Source: Alphaproteobacteria bacterium
GTDB taxonomy: Bacteria; Pseudomonadota; Alphaproteobacteria; DSM-16000; Inquilinaceae
Length of the DNA stretch: 64,000 bases
Reading direction: 5' to 3'
Assembly: GCA_028277405.1 (NCBI GenBank)
Contig: JANQGH010000039.1
Location: 1 to 64,000 of the forward strand
Shown here: piece after piece, positions 38,638 to 47,844 of the stretch
Position numbering within the stretch: the stretch's first letter is position 1
Layout: each line of letters opens with the position of its first letter
Translations under genes and position numbers: made by a program
The notes under the pieces: model-generated
The model's database searches: none
The model's input: only the letters and a program-made list of their open reading frames with translations
What the model was told of the DNA's origin: nothing

Positions 38638-39642
38638 CTAGACTACCAGAACCGATTTGCCAAAGACCTTGCGATCGATCATTTCGCCGAGTGCCGGCCC
38701 GATGTCCTCCATCGGTCGAACACTGTGGATCGCTGGCTTCAACTGGCCCTCGGCCATAAGGTTCAGCAACGTTTCGTGGTCTGATCGCAGCCAGCCATTG
38801 GCGCCCAGGACGTTGTATTCGAACGACCAGATGTAACGCAGGTCGGTCTTGGGGTCATATCCCGCCGTGGCCCCGCAGGTGACGATCCGGCCGCCGCGCT
38901 TGACCGTGCGAAGACAGCGCGCCCAGGTGTCGCCGCCGATATAGTTCACGCAAACATCGACGCCGCCGCTTTGCCCGCGCGTCCTCGGCTTCCCATAGGC
39001 GCGCACGACCCAGTCGACAAAATCCTCCTGGCTGGTGTCGATGACGTGATCAGCGCCGATCGCCCGCAGCTTTTCGCCCTTTTCCGCCGAACTCGCGCAG
39101 GCGACAACCTCGCAGCCCGCCAGTTTGGCAAGCTGGACGCAACACGTGCCGACGCCGCCCGTGGCGCCCAGGATCAGGACCGTCTCGCCCGCCTTGATCC
39201 GCGCACGAGCATGAAGCAGCCGGTGCGCCGTGCCAAAGGCCGTCGGCAGACACGACGCCTCCACGTCGCTGACCCCGTCGGGGATCGGCACCAGATACTC
39301 TTGCCCGACCGATACGAATTCGCAAAGGCCACCGCGCTTGGTCTCGCCCATCATGCCGTCATTCTGGCTGGGCTCGATGCCGACACGCTGGCCGGCCCGC
39401 CATCGCGACCCGTCGACGCCGGGACCGAGCTCCACGATTTCGGCCGCGATGTCGGCGCCGAAGATCATCGGCAACGGCGTTCGAAGCCCGGGAATGCCCC
39501 GCAGGACCATCGGGTCGAACCCGTTGAGCGAAACCGCCTTGACCCTCAGCAGGCACTCGCCCCGCCCGACCTCAGGCTCGGGGAAATCCTCGACCCTGAC
39601 AGTCTCCAAGTCACCGTGCTCGTGAAAAACCGCCGCGCGCAT
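38638..39642 (-). CDS. Zinc-type alcohol dehydrogenase / quinone oxidoreductase (MDR family)
   Basis: This 334-residue member of the medium-chain dehydrogenase/reductase family is NAD(P)-dependent. It has the N-terminal catalytic domain (MRAAVFHEHGDLETVRVEDF, FGADIAAEIVELGPGVDG) and the Rossmann domain (VLILGATGGVGTCCVQLAKL). The GATGGVG form favours NADPH and the zinc-less quinone oxidoreductase-like branch. ATG 39640-39642 follows a CTGGGGG Shine-Dalgarno; the longer frame to 39744 is not supported. It is 25 bp downstream of the PaaI-type thioesterase. The substrate is unknown. Confidence 0.88.
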   Translation of the reverse strand: MRAAVFHEHGDLETVRVEDFPEPEVGRGECLLRVKAVSLNGFDPMVLRGIPGLRTPLPMIFGADIAAEIVELGPGVDGSRWRAGQRVGIEPSQNDGMMGETKRGGLCEFVSVGQEYLVPIPDGVSDVEASCLPTAFGTAHRLLHARARIKAGETVLILGATGGVGTCCVQLAKLAGCEVVACASSAEKGEKLRAIGADHVIDTSQEDFVDWVVRAYGKPRTRGQSGGVDVCVNYIGGDTWARCLRTVKRGGRIVTCGATAGYDPKTDLRYIWSFEYNVLGANGWLRSDHETLLNLMAEGQLKPAIHSVRPMEDIGPALGEMIDRKVFGKSVLVV

Positions 39643-39667
39643 GTGTCCCCCAGGAAATGATGTCGAT

Positions 39668-40069
39668 TTAGGCCGTGCTGTACGTCCCCCGTCCGACCGC
39701 GACCAACCGATCACCATCATCCGACACTTCGATATCGGCGACACCGATCGACCGGCCGGCCTTGATAACCCGGGCGCGGGCGATCAAGTCGCTGCCCTCG
39801 GCCATACGGAGATAATCGACCGACATGTTGATGGTTGGCACCGTTCGGCCGATGACGGTGGCGATCGCGTAGACGCCGGCGATGTCGATTAAAGCAGCGG
39901 TGATACCGCCGTGAATCTGCGGCGCCTTCTTCGACCGGGCGAAGCCGGGCGCGAAGGGAAGCCGAATGACCACAATGCCGGAATCCGGATCGGCCGCCTC
40001 GACGGTCATGTTCAGGAACTCGTGGAACGGGCAATCATTGATGATGGCGGCAAGCCGCTCGGGATCCAT
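39668..40069 (-). CDS. PaaI-type hotdog-fold thioesterase
   Basis: This 133-residue hotdog protein is of the PaaI/YbgC-like thioesterase group. IHGGITAALIDIAGVYAIAT is the catalytic helix region, with the HGG motif and Asp. TINMSVDYLRMAEG and ARARVIKAGRSIGVADIEVS are standard. It should hydrolyse acyl-CoA esters, possibly aromatic or short chain. It precedes the dehydrogenase-like gene on the same strand. Confidence 0.87.
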   Translation of the reverse strand: MDPERLAAIINDCPFHEFLNMTVEAADPDSGIVVIRLPFAPGFARSKKAPQIHGGITAALIDIAGVYAIATVIGRTVPTINMSVDYLRMAEGSDLIARARVIKAGRSIGVADIEVSDDGDRLVAVGRGTYSTA

Positions 40070-40226
40070 GGCACGCTCGCTTCAATGTTTCGGTAACCGA
40101 ACGCGGTGCACGCCAGTGCCGCCAAGCCCGGTCTCAAGGGCCGCCCCCTTCGTTCGGATGAGTGAAGGGTTTGCACTACGCTAGCAGGCGCGCCTTGGGT
40201 GGCAAAACACTGAAACGAAGGACCGG

Positions 40227-40844
40227 CTATGCCGCCACGGCCGACCCTCGATAGACGTAGGACATGGGCTTCGGCCCTTTGAGGTAGGACTGGTCGACCC
40301 GATCGGGCCGCCAGCCGGCGTCCTGCAAAAGGCGCGGGATCGGCCTGCTCAAATGGCAGCCGCCGGCGATCCGCCCCCAGACGGGATCGAGCCGCCGTTG
40401 CCATCGCACGACCCGCTCGTCCGGCGCCAGGCCGTGTTCGGCGAACAGCAAGCGCCCGCCGGGCTTCAGCACGCGGCGCATCTCGGCCAACGCCTCGACC
40501 GGCATGGCGATCGAGCATAGCGAGAACGTCACGACGACCGTGTCGGCGACATCACTGTCCAAGGCAATGGTCTCAGCGGATGAACCCAGCCGCTCGATGG
40601 CAAAGCCGCGATCGCCGCGGCGCCTTTCGGCGCGGCGCCATAGCTGATCGTCCGGGTCGATGCCGATCACCTTGGTTACCTTGGTCGGGTCATAGTGCGG
40701 CAGGTTAAGCCCCGAACCGATGCCGACCTCGACGACCGTGCCTTCCGCTTCAGGAACGATTGCCTGGCGTATTTCCGTAACGGCGCCATTCGAACAGGCG
40801 ATATCCAAGGCGCGAGGCAGAATGTAATGGCTGTAGAGGCCCAT
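40227..40844 (-). CDS. Class I SAM-dependent methyltransferase
   Basis: This 205-residue methyltransferase resembles the METTL7/UbiE-like group. Motif I is VVEVGIGSGLNLPHYD, motif II VVVTFSLCSIAMP and motif [19 protein letters not shown]. It has the C-terminal GGCHLSRPIPRLLQDAGW segment common in this family. ATG 40842-40844 (MGLYSHYIL) is preferred; the frame to 40901 overlaps the mscS leader. The substrate is unknown; a lipid or quinone-like acceptor is possible. Confidence 0.83.
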   Translation of the reverse strand: MGLYSHYILPRALDIACSNGAVTEIRQAIVPEAEGTVVEVGIGSGLNLPHYDPTKVTKVIGIDPDDQLWRRAERRRGDRGFAIERLGSSAETIALDSDVADTVVVTFSLCSIAMPVEALAEMRRVLKPGGRLLFAEHGLAPDERVVRWQRRLDPVWGRIAGGCHLSRPIPRLLQDAGWRPDRVDQSYLKGPKPMSYVYRGSAVAA

Positions 40845-40951
40845 GACCGGTTCCTGACTGTCGTGCTGATGACTTCGCGGCATCCGCCAGGCGCTTGCCA
40901 TCCCGGCTCTCGCCCGCCATCGTCGGCGCGACGCCTCTTGGAGGATACACC

Positions 40952-42118
40952 ATGCAGCAGGTCTGGGAATTCGTAGCGGGCCTTTGGGGCCAGCAACTTT
41001 TCGGGATCGGCGTCGGTCGGATTGTCATCGCGGCGGTCGTCCTGATTGCATTCCTGCTGGCGAGGCATTTGCTGGCGCGGCTCATCCTATGGCGGCTGCG
41101 CGTCCGAGGCCGGAAAACCGAGAAACCCCGCTTCAACAAGATCATCGACTCGCTGAAAAAGCCGATCGGCCTGGTACCGGTGATTATCGGCCTGTTCCTG
41201 GCGACGGAGATTCTTGAACTCGACGGTCAGCTTCAGATCGTGGCCGACGATGTCAACTTGTCTCTGGTCATCGTCGCCGTCTTTTGGGCCGCTTACTGCC
41301 TTGTCGAACCGATGAGCTTCGCCTTGAAGCCGGTCGAGCGCATGTATTCCGGCGAAATGGCGGAATGGGTAGCCAAGGCCATCAAGGGCGCCTTCATCTT
41401 CCTGGCGGTGGTCTCGATTCTCGAACTGTGGGGTGTCCAGGTGGCGCCCATTCTAGCCGGGCTCGGCATTTTCGGTGTCGCCGTCGCGCTGGGCGCCCAG
41501 GACCTGTTCAAGAATTTGATCGCCGGGCTGTTGATCATCGCCGAAAAGCGCTTCGGCAATGGTGACTGGATCAAGGTCGACGGCGTGGTCGAAGGCACGG
41601 TGGAGAAGATCGGCTTCCGTTCGACTCTGGTGCGCCGGTTCGACAAGGCGCCGGTTCAGGTGCCGAACTTCCTGTTGTCCGACCATGCGGTGACCAACTT
41701 CTCCGCGATGACCTATCGCCGGATCTATTGGACCATCGGCGTCGAGTACCGAACGACGGTTGATCAACTCCGCCAGATCCGAGACGAGATCGAGGCTTAC
41801 ATAACCGATAACGACGTGTTCGTCAGACCGGAGGATGCCGCCACCTTCGTGCGCATCGACAGCTTCAGCGATTCGTCGATCAACATCATGCTCTATTGCT
41901 TCACCGTGACCACCAATTGGGGTGAGTGGCTGGCGATCAAGGAAGAGCTGAGCTACACGCTGAAGCAGATCATCGAGGGCGCGGGCACGGCCTTCGCGTT
42001 CCCCAGCCAGTCGGTCTATGTCGAGACCCTGCCGGGGGAGCGGCCCGAGGTCTTCAGCCCGCCCGACAGCACCAAACCGGCATTGCCAAACGATCCAGCA
42101 GAATCCTCCGCTGGCTAG
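40952..42118 (+). CDS. MscS-family mechanosensitive ion channel
   Basis: This small-conductance mechanosensitive channel protein has about 388 residues and four or so predicted transmembrane helices. The pore helix is in IFGVAVALGAQDLFKNLIAG, followed by the MscS beta domain (GNGDWIKVDGVVEGTVEKIG, then TLVRRFDKAPVQVPNFLLSD) and the cytoplasmic alpha-beta domain. Channels of this family release solutes after hypo-osmotic shock. ATG 40952 has GGAGG at 40940-40944; the upstream start at 40895 is unlikely. The 3' end overlaps the convergent TPR/ATP-grasp gene by 4 bp. Confidence 0.92.
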   Translation: MQQVWEFVAGLWGQQLFGIGVGRIVIAAVVLIAFLLARHLLARLILWRLRVRGRKTEKPRFNKIIDSLKKPIGLVPVIIGLFLATEILELDGQLQIVADDVNLSLVIVAVFWAAYCLVEPMSFALKPVERMYSGEMAEWVAKAIKGAFIFLAVVSILELWGVQVAPILAGLGIFGVAVALGAQDLFKNLIAGLLIIAEKRFGNGDWIKVDGVVEGTVEKIGFRSTLVRRFDKAPVQVPNFLLSDHAVTNFSAMTYRRIYWTIGVEYRTTVDQLRQIRDEIEAYITDNDVFVRPEDAATFVRIDSFSDSSINIMLYCFTVTTNWGEWLAIKEELSYTLKQIIEGAGTAFAFPSQSVYVETLPGERPEVFSPPDSTKPALPNDPAESSAG

Positions 42119-43782
42119 CGCTTGCGGCGAATGATGGCGTCTTCGATGGCGGTTTGCATACGCTCAGCCATCGGACCGAAGTGCTTATGATCCTTGGCAA
42201 AACGATAGGGGATCAGGTTCATCATCGCGTTGGCTTCATAGATGATGACACGGCCATCGGCTGTATGGCCGAAATCGATCCCGAATACGTCAAGTGGCGC
42301 CTCGCGCGCGATCCGCTCGATCGCGGCGACCGTGGCGGCAGGCAGCGTCGCGCGATAATCACGCTGCATCGCCACCTCTTCCTCGATCGCTTCCTTCGGC
42401 ACCACATAGCCGGGTTCATTCTTCTGCCGATGCACCATCCAATGGGGCCGGGTGTCCAGGCGGAAGGGAATGAGCTCGCCATCGATCACGGCTGCGCGGT
42501 ATTTGCGATAGTATCCGCCGTCGCTGGCCGTCTCATGGTACTGGATGGCGTAGAACGGATTGCGCTGGCTCAGCCCCTTCAAACACTGAAGAAGTTCCGC
42601 CCGGTTTTTCGCGAGCACCATTCCGGCACCAACCTGCGTAACGGTTGGCCGCAAGATCACGGGATAATCGAATGCGGTCTCAATCTCGAAGGCAATCGTT
42701 TCGATGCTGCGGCCGTCCCATTCATAGAGCACGGTCTTCGGAAACAAGAACTCCGGCGCGTCGGCCCACCGCAGATAGTTCGCCTCGCGCGACATGGCGA
42801 TGTGATCGCGCGGATGGTTCAGCGCGACCGCGTCCAGATTTGCCAGCAGGGCGTCGTATCGTGCAATGACATCGGCGTCGGGCGCCGCTCCCCCCCAGGT
42901 CAGGTTCGCCAGGACGACATCGATCGGCGGCATTCGCCCTATCGCTTGATCGACGGTGCTGCTTTGAAACTGGATATGATGCACCTCCACGCGCCCAGGC
43001 CGAATCTCTGCCGGGAAGTTTCCGCCGGTATAGGCGCGCGGCCCCAGGTCCTTGTGCTTCCTCGTAAAGTGCCCTCGGATCAAATCAATCACGACCAGCA
43101 GCGACGCCTCGCCCCCCTCGGTCCGAGACCGAATGAATGGCCGAATGCTCAGCGCCTTGCCGGTCAGCGCTTGGGCTTGCTGGTAGTCACCGGTCGAGGC
43201 ATGGGCGATGGCGGCGGCTGTCAACAGGTCGGGATTGTTCGGCAGGCGTGTCATCTCCCGCACCAGGAGTGGTTTTGCCGCCTCGGGCTGGTCGAGCATG
43301 ACCAGCAACAGGGCGAAGCCAATCGGTGGTTCCGCGTGATCACCGTCGACCAACATCGATTGCAACTCGTGCGCTGGCCTATCCGACCAGCCCGCAGCTT
43401 CGACATGCTCGGCGATCCAATTGAGATCAAGCGTTGTCTTCACCTGCGAGAGCAGGGCGCTCAGCGCTTGGGTCAGCAGGTCGTCGCGCCGGGCAGCCGC
43501 CGCGAGTTGCGCCTTGAGCCGGAGGGGCTGCTTCTCGCCGGGCTCCGCCTCGGCAACCTCGTCACACAGTTTTGCCGCACGGTCGACTAATCCGGCTTGG
43601 GCGAAAGGCTGCACCGCGACCAGTCGCAGGCGTTCGCCGGGGCTGGTGGCCTCGATCAGTTCCTCGCTGGGCTTGAGGGCCTTGTCGACCTGACCGGCCT
43701 TGACCATCGTCAGAATCGATCGGGCCAGGTCGGCCGGATCGGCTTTCATTGCGCCCTTGGCGCCGAATGTTGCGTGTTCCAT
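42115..43782 (-). CDS. TPR-like plus ATP-grasp domain protein
   Basis: This 555-residue protein has an unusual combination. Residues 1 to about 240 are helical with TPR-like repeats (RSILTMVKAGQVDKALKPSE; IAHASTGDYQQAQALTGKAL). A middle part (about 250-330) may be a preATP-grasp domain. The C-terminal part carries an ATP-grasp fold: FDYPVILRPTVTQVGAGMVL, where an Arg stands at the usual ATP-contacting Lys, and GIDFGHTADGRVIIYEANAM with the metal-binding Glu-x-Asn. The start is ATG 43780-43782 (MEHATFGAK); the longer frame to 43899 lacks support. The function is unknown; RimK-like ligation or peptide tailoring is possible. Confidence 0.72.
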   Translation of the reverse strand: MEHATFGAKGAMKADPADLARSILTMVKAGQVDKALKPSEELIEATSPGERLRLVAVQPFAQAGLVDRAAKLCDEVAEAEPGEKQPLRLKAQLAAAARRDDLLTQALSALLSQVKTTLDLNWIAEHVEAAGWSDRPAHELQSMLVDGDHAEPPIGFALLLVMLDQPEAAKPLLVREMTRLPNNPDLLTAAAIAHASTGDYQQAQALTGKALSIRPFIRSRTEGGEASLLVVIDLIRGHFTRKHKDLGPRAYTGGNFPAEIRPGRVEVHHIQFQSSTVDQAIGRMPPIDVVLANLTWGGAAPDADVIARYDALLANLDAVALNHPRDHIAMSREANYLRWADAPEFLFPKTVLYEWDGRSIETIAFEIETAFDYPVILRPTVTQVGAGMVLAKNRAELLQCLKGLSQRNPFYAIQYHETASDGGYYRKYRAAVIDGELIPFRLDTRPHWMVHRQKNEPGYVVPKEAIEEEVAMQRDYRATLPAATVAAIERIAREAPLDVFGIDFGHTADGRVIIYEANAMMNLIPYRFAKDHKHFGPMAERMQTAIEDAIIRRKR

Positions 43783-43790
43783 CTGCTCGC

Positions 43791-44165
43791 TCAACCGCAC
43801 CGTTCCGTAAGACGGGCGCGACCATAGTCCATATTGATGATCACCATCGATTGGCGCGCTTCTGTCTCCAAGATCGCAAACAGAAAGGGGACCAACCACT
43901 CCTCACCCTCGCCCCGACATTCCGCGGCGACTTGCCAAGTCGAGCCGGCCTCACCGACCGGCGTGACCTCTGCGATCGCACAGCGGCTTTCGTAGAAACG
44001 AATCTCCGTTGCCGTGATCTCGGTGGGTACCGTATCGCCCGCTGTGGCACACTGGGTACCTACAAGCCCCCACGCTCCCTCAAACTCATAGGGCTGCGCG
44101 AATGCGGGCAAACCCGAACACAGTGAGAGCGCGACGGCGTATGCCGACCCTTGGAACCAGCGCAT
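43791..44165 (-). CDS. Small secreted cysteine-containing protein, unknown function
   Basis: This 124-residue protein has a good signal peptide (AVALSLCSGLPAFAQP, cleavage near residue 23). The mature part contains four cysteines (TQCATAG, SRCAIAE, AECRGEG, ERCG at the end), which may form two disulfides in the periplasm. The pattern of a Trp-Gly near the mature N-terminus followed by spaced cysteines is common in small alphaproteobacterial secreted proteins. No named family is recognised. It lies just upstream of the TPR/ATP-grasp gene on the same strand, with an 8-bp gap. Confidence 0.68.
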   Translation of the reverse strand: MRWFQGSAYAVALSLCSGLPAFAQPYEFEGAWGLVGTQCATAGDTVPTEITATEIRFYESRCAIAEVTPVGEAGSTWQVAAECRGEGEEWLVPFLFAILETEARQSMVIINMDYGRARLTERCG

Positions 44166-44385
44166 GTCGTCCTGAAACCTCGTATCTCGGTCGCGAGCGC
44201 GACGACCCTAACCGATAGCTGGCTACCCGAAAACCCGCCCGACACCAGTTCGTATGGCCACAAACTTGTATTTGGCACTTTTGTGACGGATCATTGAGCA
44301 TCGGTAAGGATAGTGCCGCCGTCTGGTGCGTTCGTTGCACGATCGACCGCGCCAGGGCCCGCATTGGACAACCATGGGGACCAGC

Positions 44386-45936
44386 ATGGCCACGGTGACG
44401 GAAAGTCGTAACACGGGCGTGCTTGGCGCCATAGAGCGCATCGGCAATCGTCTGCCGGACCCGGTGTTCATCTTTGTCTGGCTGATCGGCATCCTGATTG
44501 TGGTCAGCGTGCTGGCTGCCCTGGTTGGTCTCCGTTCGATCCATCCGGTCTCCGGCGAGCCGGTCGACGCTATCAGCCTGCTGTCGGGCGAGAACCTGCG
44601 CCGGCTGTTCACCGACATGCCCGCCACCTTCACGCATTTCCACCCGCTGGGCTACGTGCTGGTCGTCATGCTGGGCGCCGGCGTGGCGGAGCGCTGCGGG
44701 CTGCTGGGCACGGCCATGCGCGCCGGCGTGCGCAACGCGCCGAAGCTGTTGCTGACACCCGTGGTAGTGGCCGTCGGCATGATCGGCAATCTGGCGGCCG
44801 ACGCGGCCTATGTCGTCCTGATCCCGCTCGCCGGGGTCATCTTCGCCGCAGCCGGGCGCCATCCCATCGCCGGCATCACCGCCACCTTCGCCGGCGTTTC
44901 CGGCGGGTTCTCGGCCAATCTGTTTCCCGGGCAACTGGACGCCCTTTTGTTCGGCATAACCCAAGCGGGCGCGGAGATCCTGGACCCGACATGGAGCGCG
45001 AACATCGCCGGCAACTGGTACCTGATCATCGCGATGTTTTTCGTCTACCTGCCGGTCATCTGGTTTCTCACCGATCGGGTCATCGAACCACGGCTCGGCC
45101 CCTGGACCGGCGGCGCCGTTGCCGGCGCGGACGAGCCTGTATCCGGTGCCTTAACGGCGGTCGAACGCAAGGGCCTGAAATGGGCGGCCGTTGCGGCGCT
45201 GGCCGTCATCCTGTTCTGGGTCCTGCTGACGGTCGGCCCCGGCACGCCGCTAATCGACGAGGCTGCCCGGCCGGAGGCGCGGCTGACCCCGTTCTATCAG
45301 TCCCTTGTGGCCGGCTTCTTCCTCCTGTTTCTGGTCAGCGGCTGGGTCTATGGCTCGGTCGCCGGCACGATCAAAGGCCATCGCGATCTGGTGAAGATGA
45401 TGGCCGATTCCATGGCGGACATGGGCTACTATCTGGTCCTGGCCTTCGCCGCCGCGCACTTCGTGGCGATGTTTCAATGGTCCAATCTGGGACTGATCCT
45501 GGCCATCGACGGAGCGGAATTCCTACGCTGGACGAACCTGCCGGGGCCGGTCCTTCTGGGCGGGCTGGTGATCCTGACGGGCATCATCAACCTGTTCGTC
45601 GGCTCAGCTTCCGCCAAGTGGGCATTGTTGGCGCCGATATTGGTACCGATGCTGATGCTGCTGGGCATCAGCCCGGAGACGGCGACGGCGGCCTATCGCA
45701 TCGGCGACAGTGCGACCAACATCATCACGCCGCTGATGGTCTATTTCCCGCTGATCCTGATCTTCTGCCAGCGCTGGAACAAGGATTTCGGTCTCGGCAG
45801 CCTGATGGCGGCGATGGTGCCCTACTCCATCTGGCTGATGATCAGCGGTGTCATCATCATCGTCGCCTGGGTCGCGCTCGACATTCCGCTGGGACCGGGT
45901 GCGATCGTCGACTTCGTTTTGGAAGGATCCTCTTGA
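44386..45936 (+). CDS. AbgT-family transporter
   Basis: This polytopic inner-membrane protein of about 516 residues is of the AbgT family, whose members import p-aminobenzoyl-glutamate or export sulfonamides and other antimetabolites. Typical segments are RIGNRLPDPVFIFVWLIG, FHPLGYVLVVMLGAGVAERC, GMIGNLAADAAYVVLIPLAG, SGGFSANLFPGQLDALLFGI and GDSATNIITPLMVYFPLI. ATG 44386 follows GGGGACC; earlier in-frame ATGs at 44326 and 44374 are less likely. It converges with the PiT gene. No peptidase gene of the abgAB type is adjacent. Confidence 0.9.
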   Translation: MATVTESRNTGVLGAIERIGNRLPDPVFIFVWLIGILIVVSVLAALVGLRSIHPVSGEPVDAISLLSGENLRRLFTDMPATFTHFHPLGYVLVVMLGAGVAERCGLLGTAMRAGVRNAPKLLLTPVVVAVGMIGNLAADAAYVVLIPLAGVIFAAAGRHPIAGITATFAGVSGGFSANLFPGQLDALLFGITQAGAEILDPTWSANIAGNWYLIIAMFFVYLPVIWFLTDRVIEPRLGPWTGGAVAGADEPVSGALTAVERKGLKWAAVAALAVILFWVLLTVGPGTPLIDEAARPEARLTPFYQSLVAGFFLLFLVSGWVYGSVAGTIKGHRDLVKMMADSMADMGYYLVLAFAAAHFVAMFQWSNLGLILAIDGAEFLRWTNLPGPVLLGGLVILTGIINLFVGSASAKWALLAPILVPMLMLLGISPETATAAYRIGDSATNIITPLMVYFPLILIFCQRWNKDFGLGSLMAAMVPYSIWLMISGVIIIVAWVALDIPLGPGAIVDFVLEGSS

Positions 45937-45945
45937 CCGCCGGCC

Positions 45946-47235
45946 CTATGCGGGCACTGCGGTCGTGGCCGGAAACAGGATAGCCTCGAACAACAGGTAG
46001 ATGGCGATCGACAGCACCGCCGCGACCGGCACGGTAAGCAGCCACGACGCAAGAATCCTGAGCAGGACGCGGGCGTTCAAGTCCGCCTTGCCGTGCGCCA
46101 GGCCGGTCCCTGTCACCGCGCCCACCGCCGTTTGCGCGGCCGATACCGGCAGGCCGAAATGAGATGCGACCATCAACATGCTGGCGGTCGTGAAGTCGGC
46201 TGAAAAGCCGCGCACGTTCTCCAGCTCCGTGATCCCTTCACCGACGGTACGAATGACCCGCGCGGCGATGCCCGCAACACCCGCGGCCAGCCCGATTCCC
46301 CCAATCAGCAATATCCAAAGAGGCACCTCCACGTCCGGGCTGAGCACACCCTGGCGTGCCAGAAGATAGATGGCGAAGACCGGACCGATCGCATTGGCCA
46401 CATCGTTGGCCCCGTGGGCCAGCGACAGATAGCCCGACGTGAAGATCTGCAGCCTCTTGAACGATTCCTGGATGGTCTCTTCCGGGTCGTCGCGACGCAC
46501 GAAGTGCCGATCCACCATGAGGCGATAGCCGAGAACGTAGACGATCGTAGAGATCGCGATCAACAGCAGGCCAATCGTGGCCAGCGATACCGTCGTATCC
46601 GGAAACATCTCCTCGACGACAAAGATCATGACGATCATGCCGACCGAGGCCATCCAGATCGGCACCACCTCGACGATCCGCTTCGTCCGGTGGCTTTCGG
46701 TCTTAAGGCTGAAGCGAATGAAGCGCACAAGCGCCCAGGCCATCGCCGCCGCCACGAAGGGCGTGATCACCCAGGCCACGATGATGACGATCATCGCGTC
46801 CCAATAGACGACACCCCAGCCGGCGACCAAGACACCAAAGCCCGCGATCGCGCCGACAATCGCCTGGCTGGTCGCGACCGGCAGCCCCATGATCGTGGCC
46901 ACAAGCACGAACAGCCCGGCGGCCAGAAGCGCCGACAGCATCCCCACCGCAAGCTGGTTGGCATCCGGGATTTCGGTGGCATCAATGATGCCCCCCGCCA
47001 CCGTTGCGGTAACCGCGCCGCCCAAAAACACGGCACCGACGAAGTTGGCAACAGCGGCGACAAAAACCGCCTGGCGCATCGTCAACGCCCTGGCGCCATA
47101 GGCCGAAGCCATGGAGCTGGCCGCGCCGTTGCCGCCGATGGAAAAGGCCATGATCGCCGCGCCGACAATCGCGGCGTAGAACACAACGTCGATCAGCAAC
47201 TGAGCCCCCGTCGAGTGGCGCAGGGCAAGAGGCAC
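45946..47235 (-). CDS. PiT-family inorganic phosphate transporter
   Basis: This 429-residue membrane protein is of the PiT (PHO-4) family, which moves phosphate with H+ or Na+. The C-terminal repeat has a canonical SLAHGANDVANAIGPVFAIY. The N-terminal repeat shows a diverged form, FSIGGNGAASSMASAYGARA, where the usual Asn-Asp is Asn-Gly. SQAIVGAIAGFG and SAAQTAVGAVTGTGLAHGK are standard PiT elements. About ten helices are predicted. It stands alone, with no PhoU-like gene next to it. Confidence 0.9.
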   Translation of the reverse strand: MPLALRHSTGAQLLIDVVFYAAIVGAAIMAFSIGGNGAASSMASAYGARALTMRQAVFVAAVANFVGAVFLGGAVTATVAGGIIDATEIPDANQLAVGMLSALLAAGLFVLVATIMGLPVATSQAIVGAIAGFGVLVAGWGVVYWDAMIVIIVAWVITPFVAAAMAWALVRFIRFSLKTESHRTKRIVEVVPIWMASVGMIVMIFVVEEMFPDTTVSLATIGLLLIAISTIVYVLGYRLMVDRHFVRRDDPEETIQESFKRLQIFTSGYLSLAHGANDVANAIGPVFAIYLLARQGVLSPDVEVPLWILLIGGIGLAAGVAGIAARVIRTVGEGITELENVRGFSADFTTASMLMVASHFGLPVSAAQTAVGAVTGTGLAHGKADLNARVLLRILASWLLTVPVAAVLSIAIYLLFEAILFPATTAVPA

Positions 47236-47452
47236 CCCAGGGGGACTAGGGTATGCGGTTCAAAGCTGGGGGATCAAATACTATCGTGCGCGGACTGAGC
47301 GGCTGGTCACGGCAGTGCCATGGCATGCGGCCGCTCCGCTGCGCACGTGCCTCGGCAGTGGCGCAGCGGCGCTCGGCTCAGCCCCGCATCGGCAAACAAA
47401 AACCTGTCATGAAGCTTGACGTCGTCAGTCAGCCGACGGTCACAAGCTGTGC
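47236..47452. other. Spacer upstream of PiT, no gene seen
   Basis: This 217-bp stretch holds no convincing open frame. It should contain the PiT promoter (reading minus). A GC-rich patch (about 47335-47375, CCGCTCCGCTGCGC ... GGCGCAGCGGCGC) can fold into an imperfect hairpin and may be a transcript end for the small gene next to it. Confidence 0.4.
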
Positions 47453-47605
47453 TTACTTTCTTTTCAAGAGCCGCCGGCCTGCCCGGCCGATGTCGCGGAC
47501 CATCTCGCCGGCGGCCTCGGCGCGCAGGCGTCGTGCCCGGATCATCAACTCAGTCGTTCGGTCGAGGCGACCGACAGCGTTTGGGTCAAACGGTGTGTTC
47601 GTCAT
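47453..47605 (-). CDS. Small basic alpha-helical protein, 50 residues
   Basis: This short open frame has a good Shine-Dalgarno (AAGGAAC, 7-8 bases before ATG 47603-47605). The translation starts MTNTPFDPNAVGRLDRTTEL. The rest is strongly helical and basic, with RARRLRAEAAGEMVRDIGR and the end RAGRRLLKRK. Arg/Ala heptad-like spacing suggests one amphipathic helix that could bind membrane or nucleic acid. Codon use is GC-rich as in true genes here. I do not recognise a named family, though short proteins ending in a similar basic helix occur widely in alphaproteobacteria. Confidence 0.6.
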   Translation of the reverse strand: MTNTPFDPNAVGRLDRTTELMIRARRLRAEAAGEMVRDIGRAGRRLLKRK

Positions 47606-47844
47606 TGTTCAGTTCCTTCATCGCTAGCTGAAAAACCGGGACGCCGCCGTTGGCGACAGTGTCCCGACATCTCCTTCTCATCAATGAAGTTGGGCCGGTT
47701 TGTCCGATAATCCCAATTGCTTCTTGGCATGAAGTCGATAATGAATGGCTATTGGCGTTGCAGCAGAACAGTCGTTCTCCGCAAAGCTCGCTGACGCCGT
47801 GGCGACTGCGAGGTCGGTCACCTCCACGCCGAGACCGATGGCGC
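47606..47844. other. Spacer between the small ORF and the LysR gene
   Basis: This 239-bp stretch is AT-richer than average. It should hold the promoter of the 50-residue gene. No clear operator or conserved RNA was recognised, and the open frames crossing it lack start signals. Confidence 0.35.
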
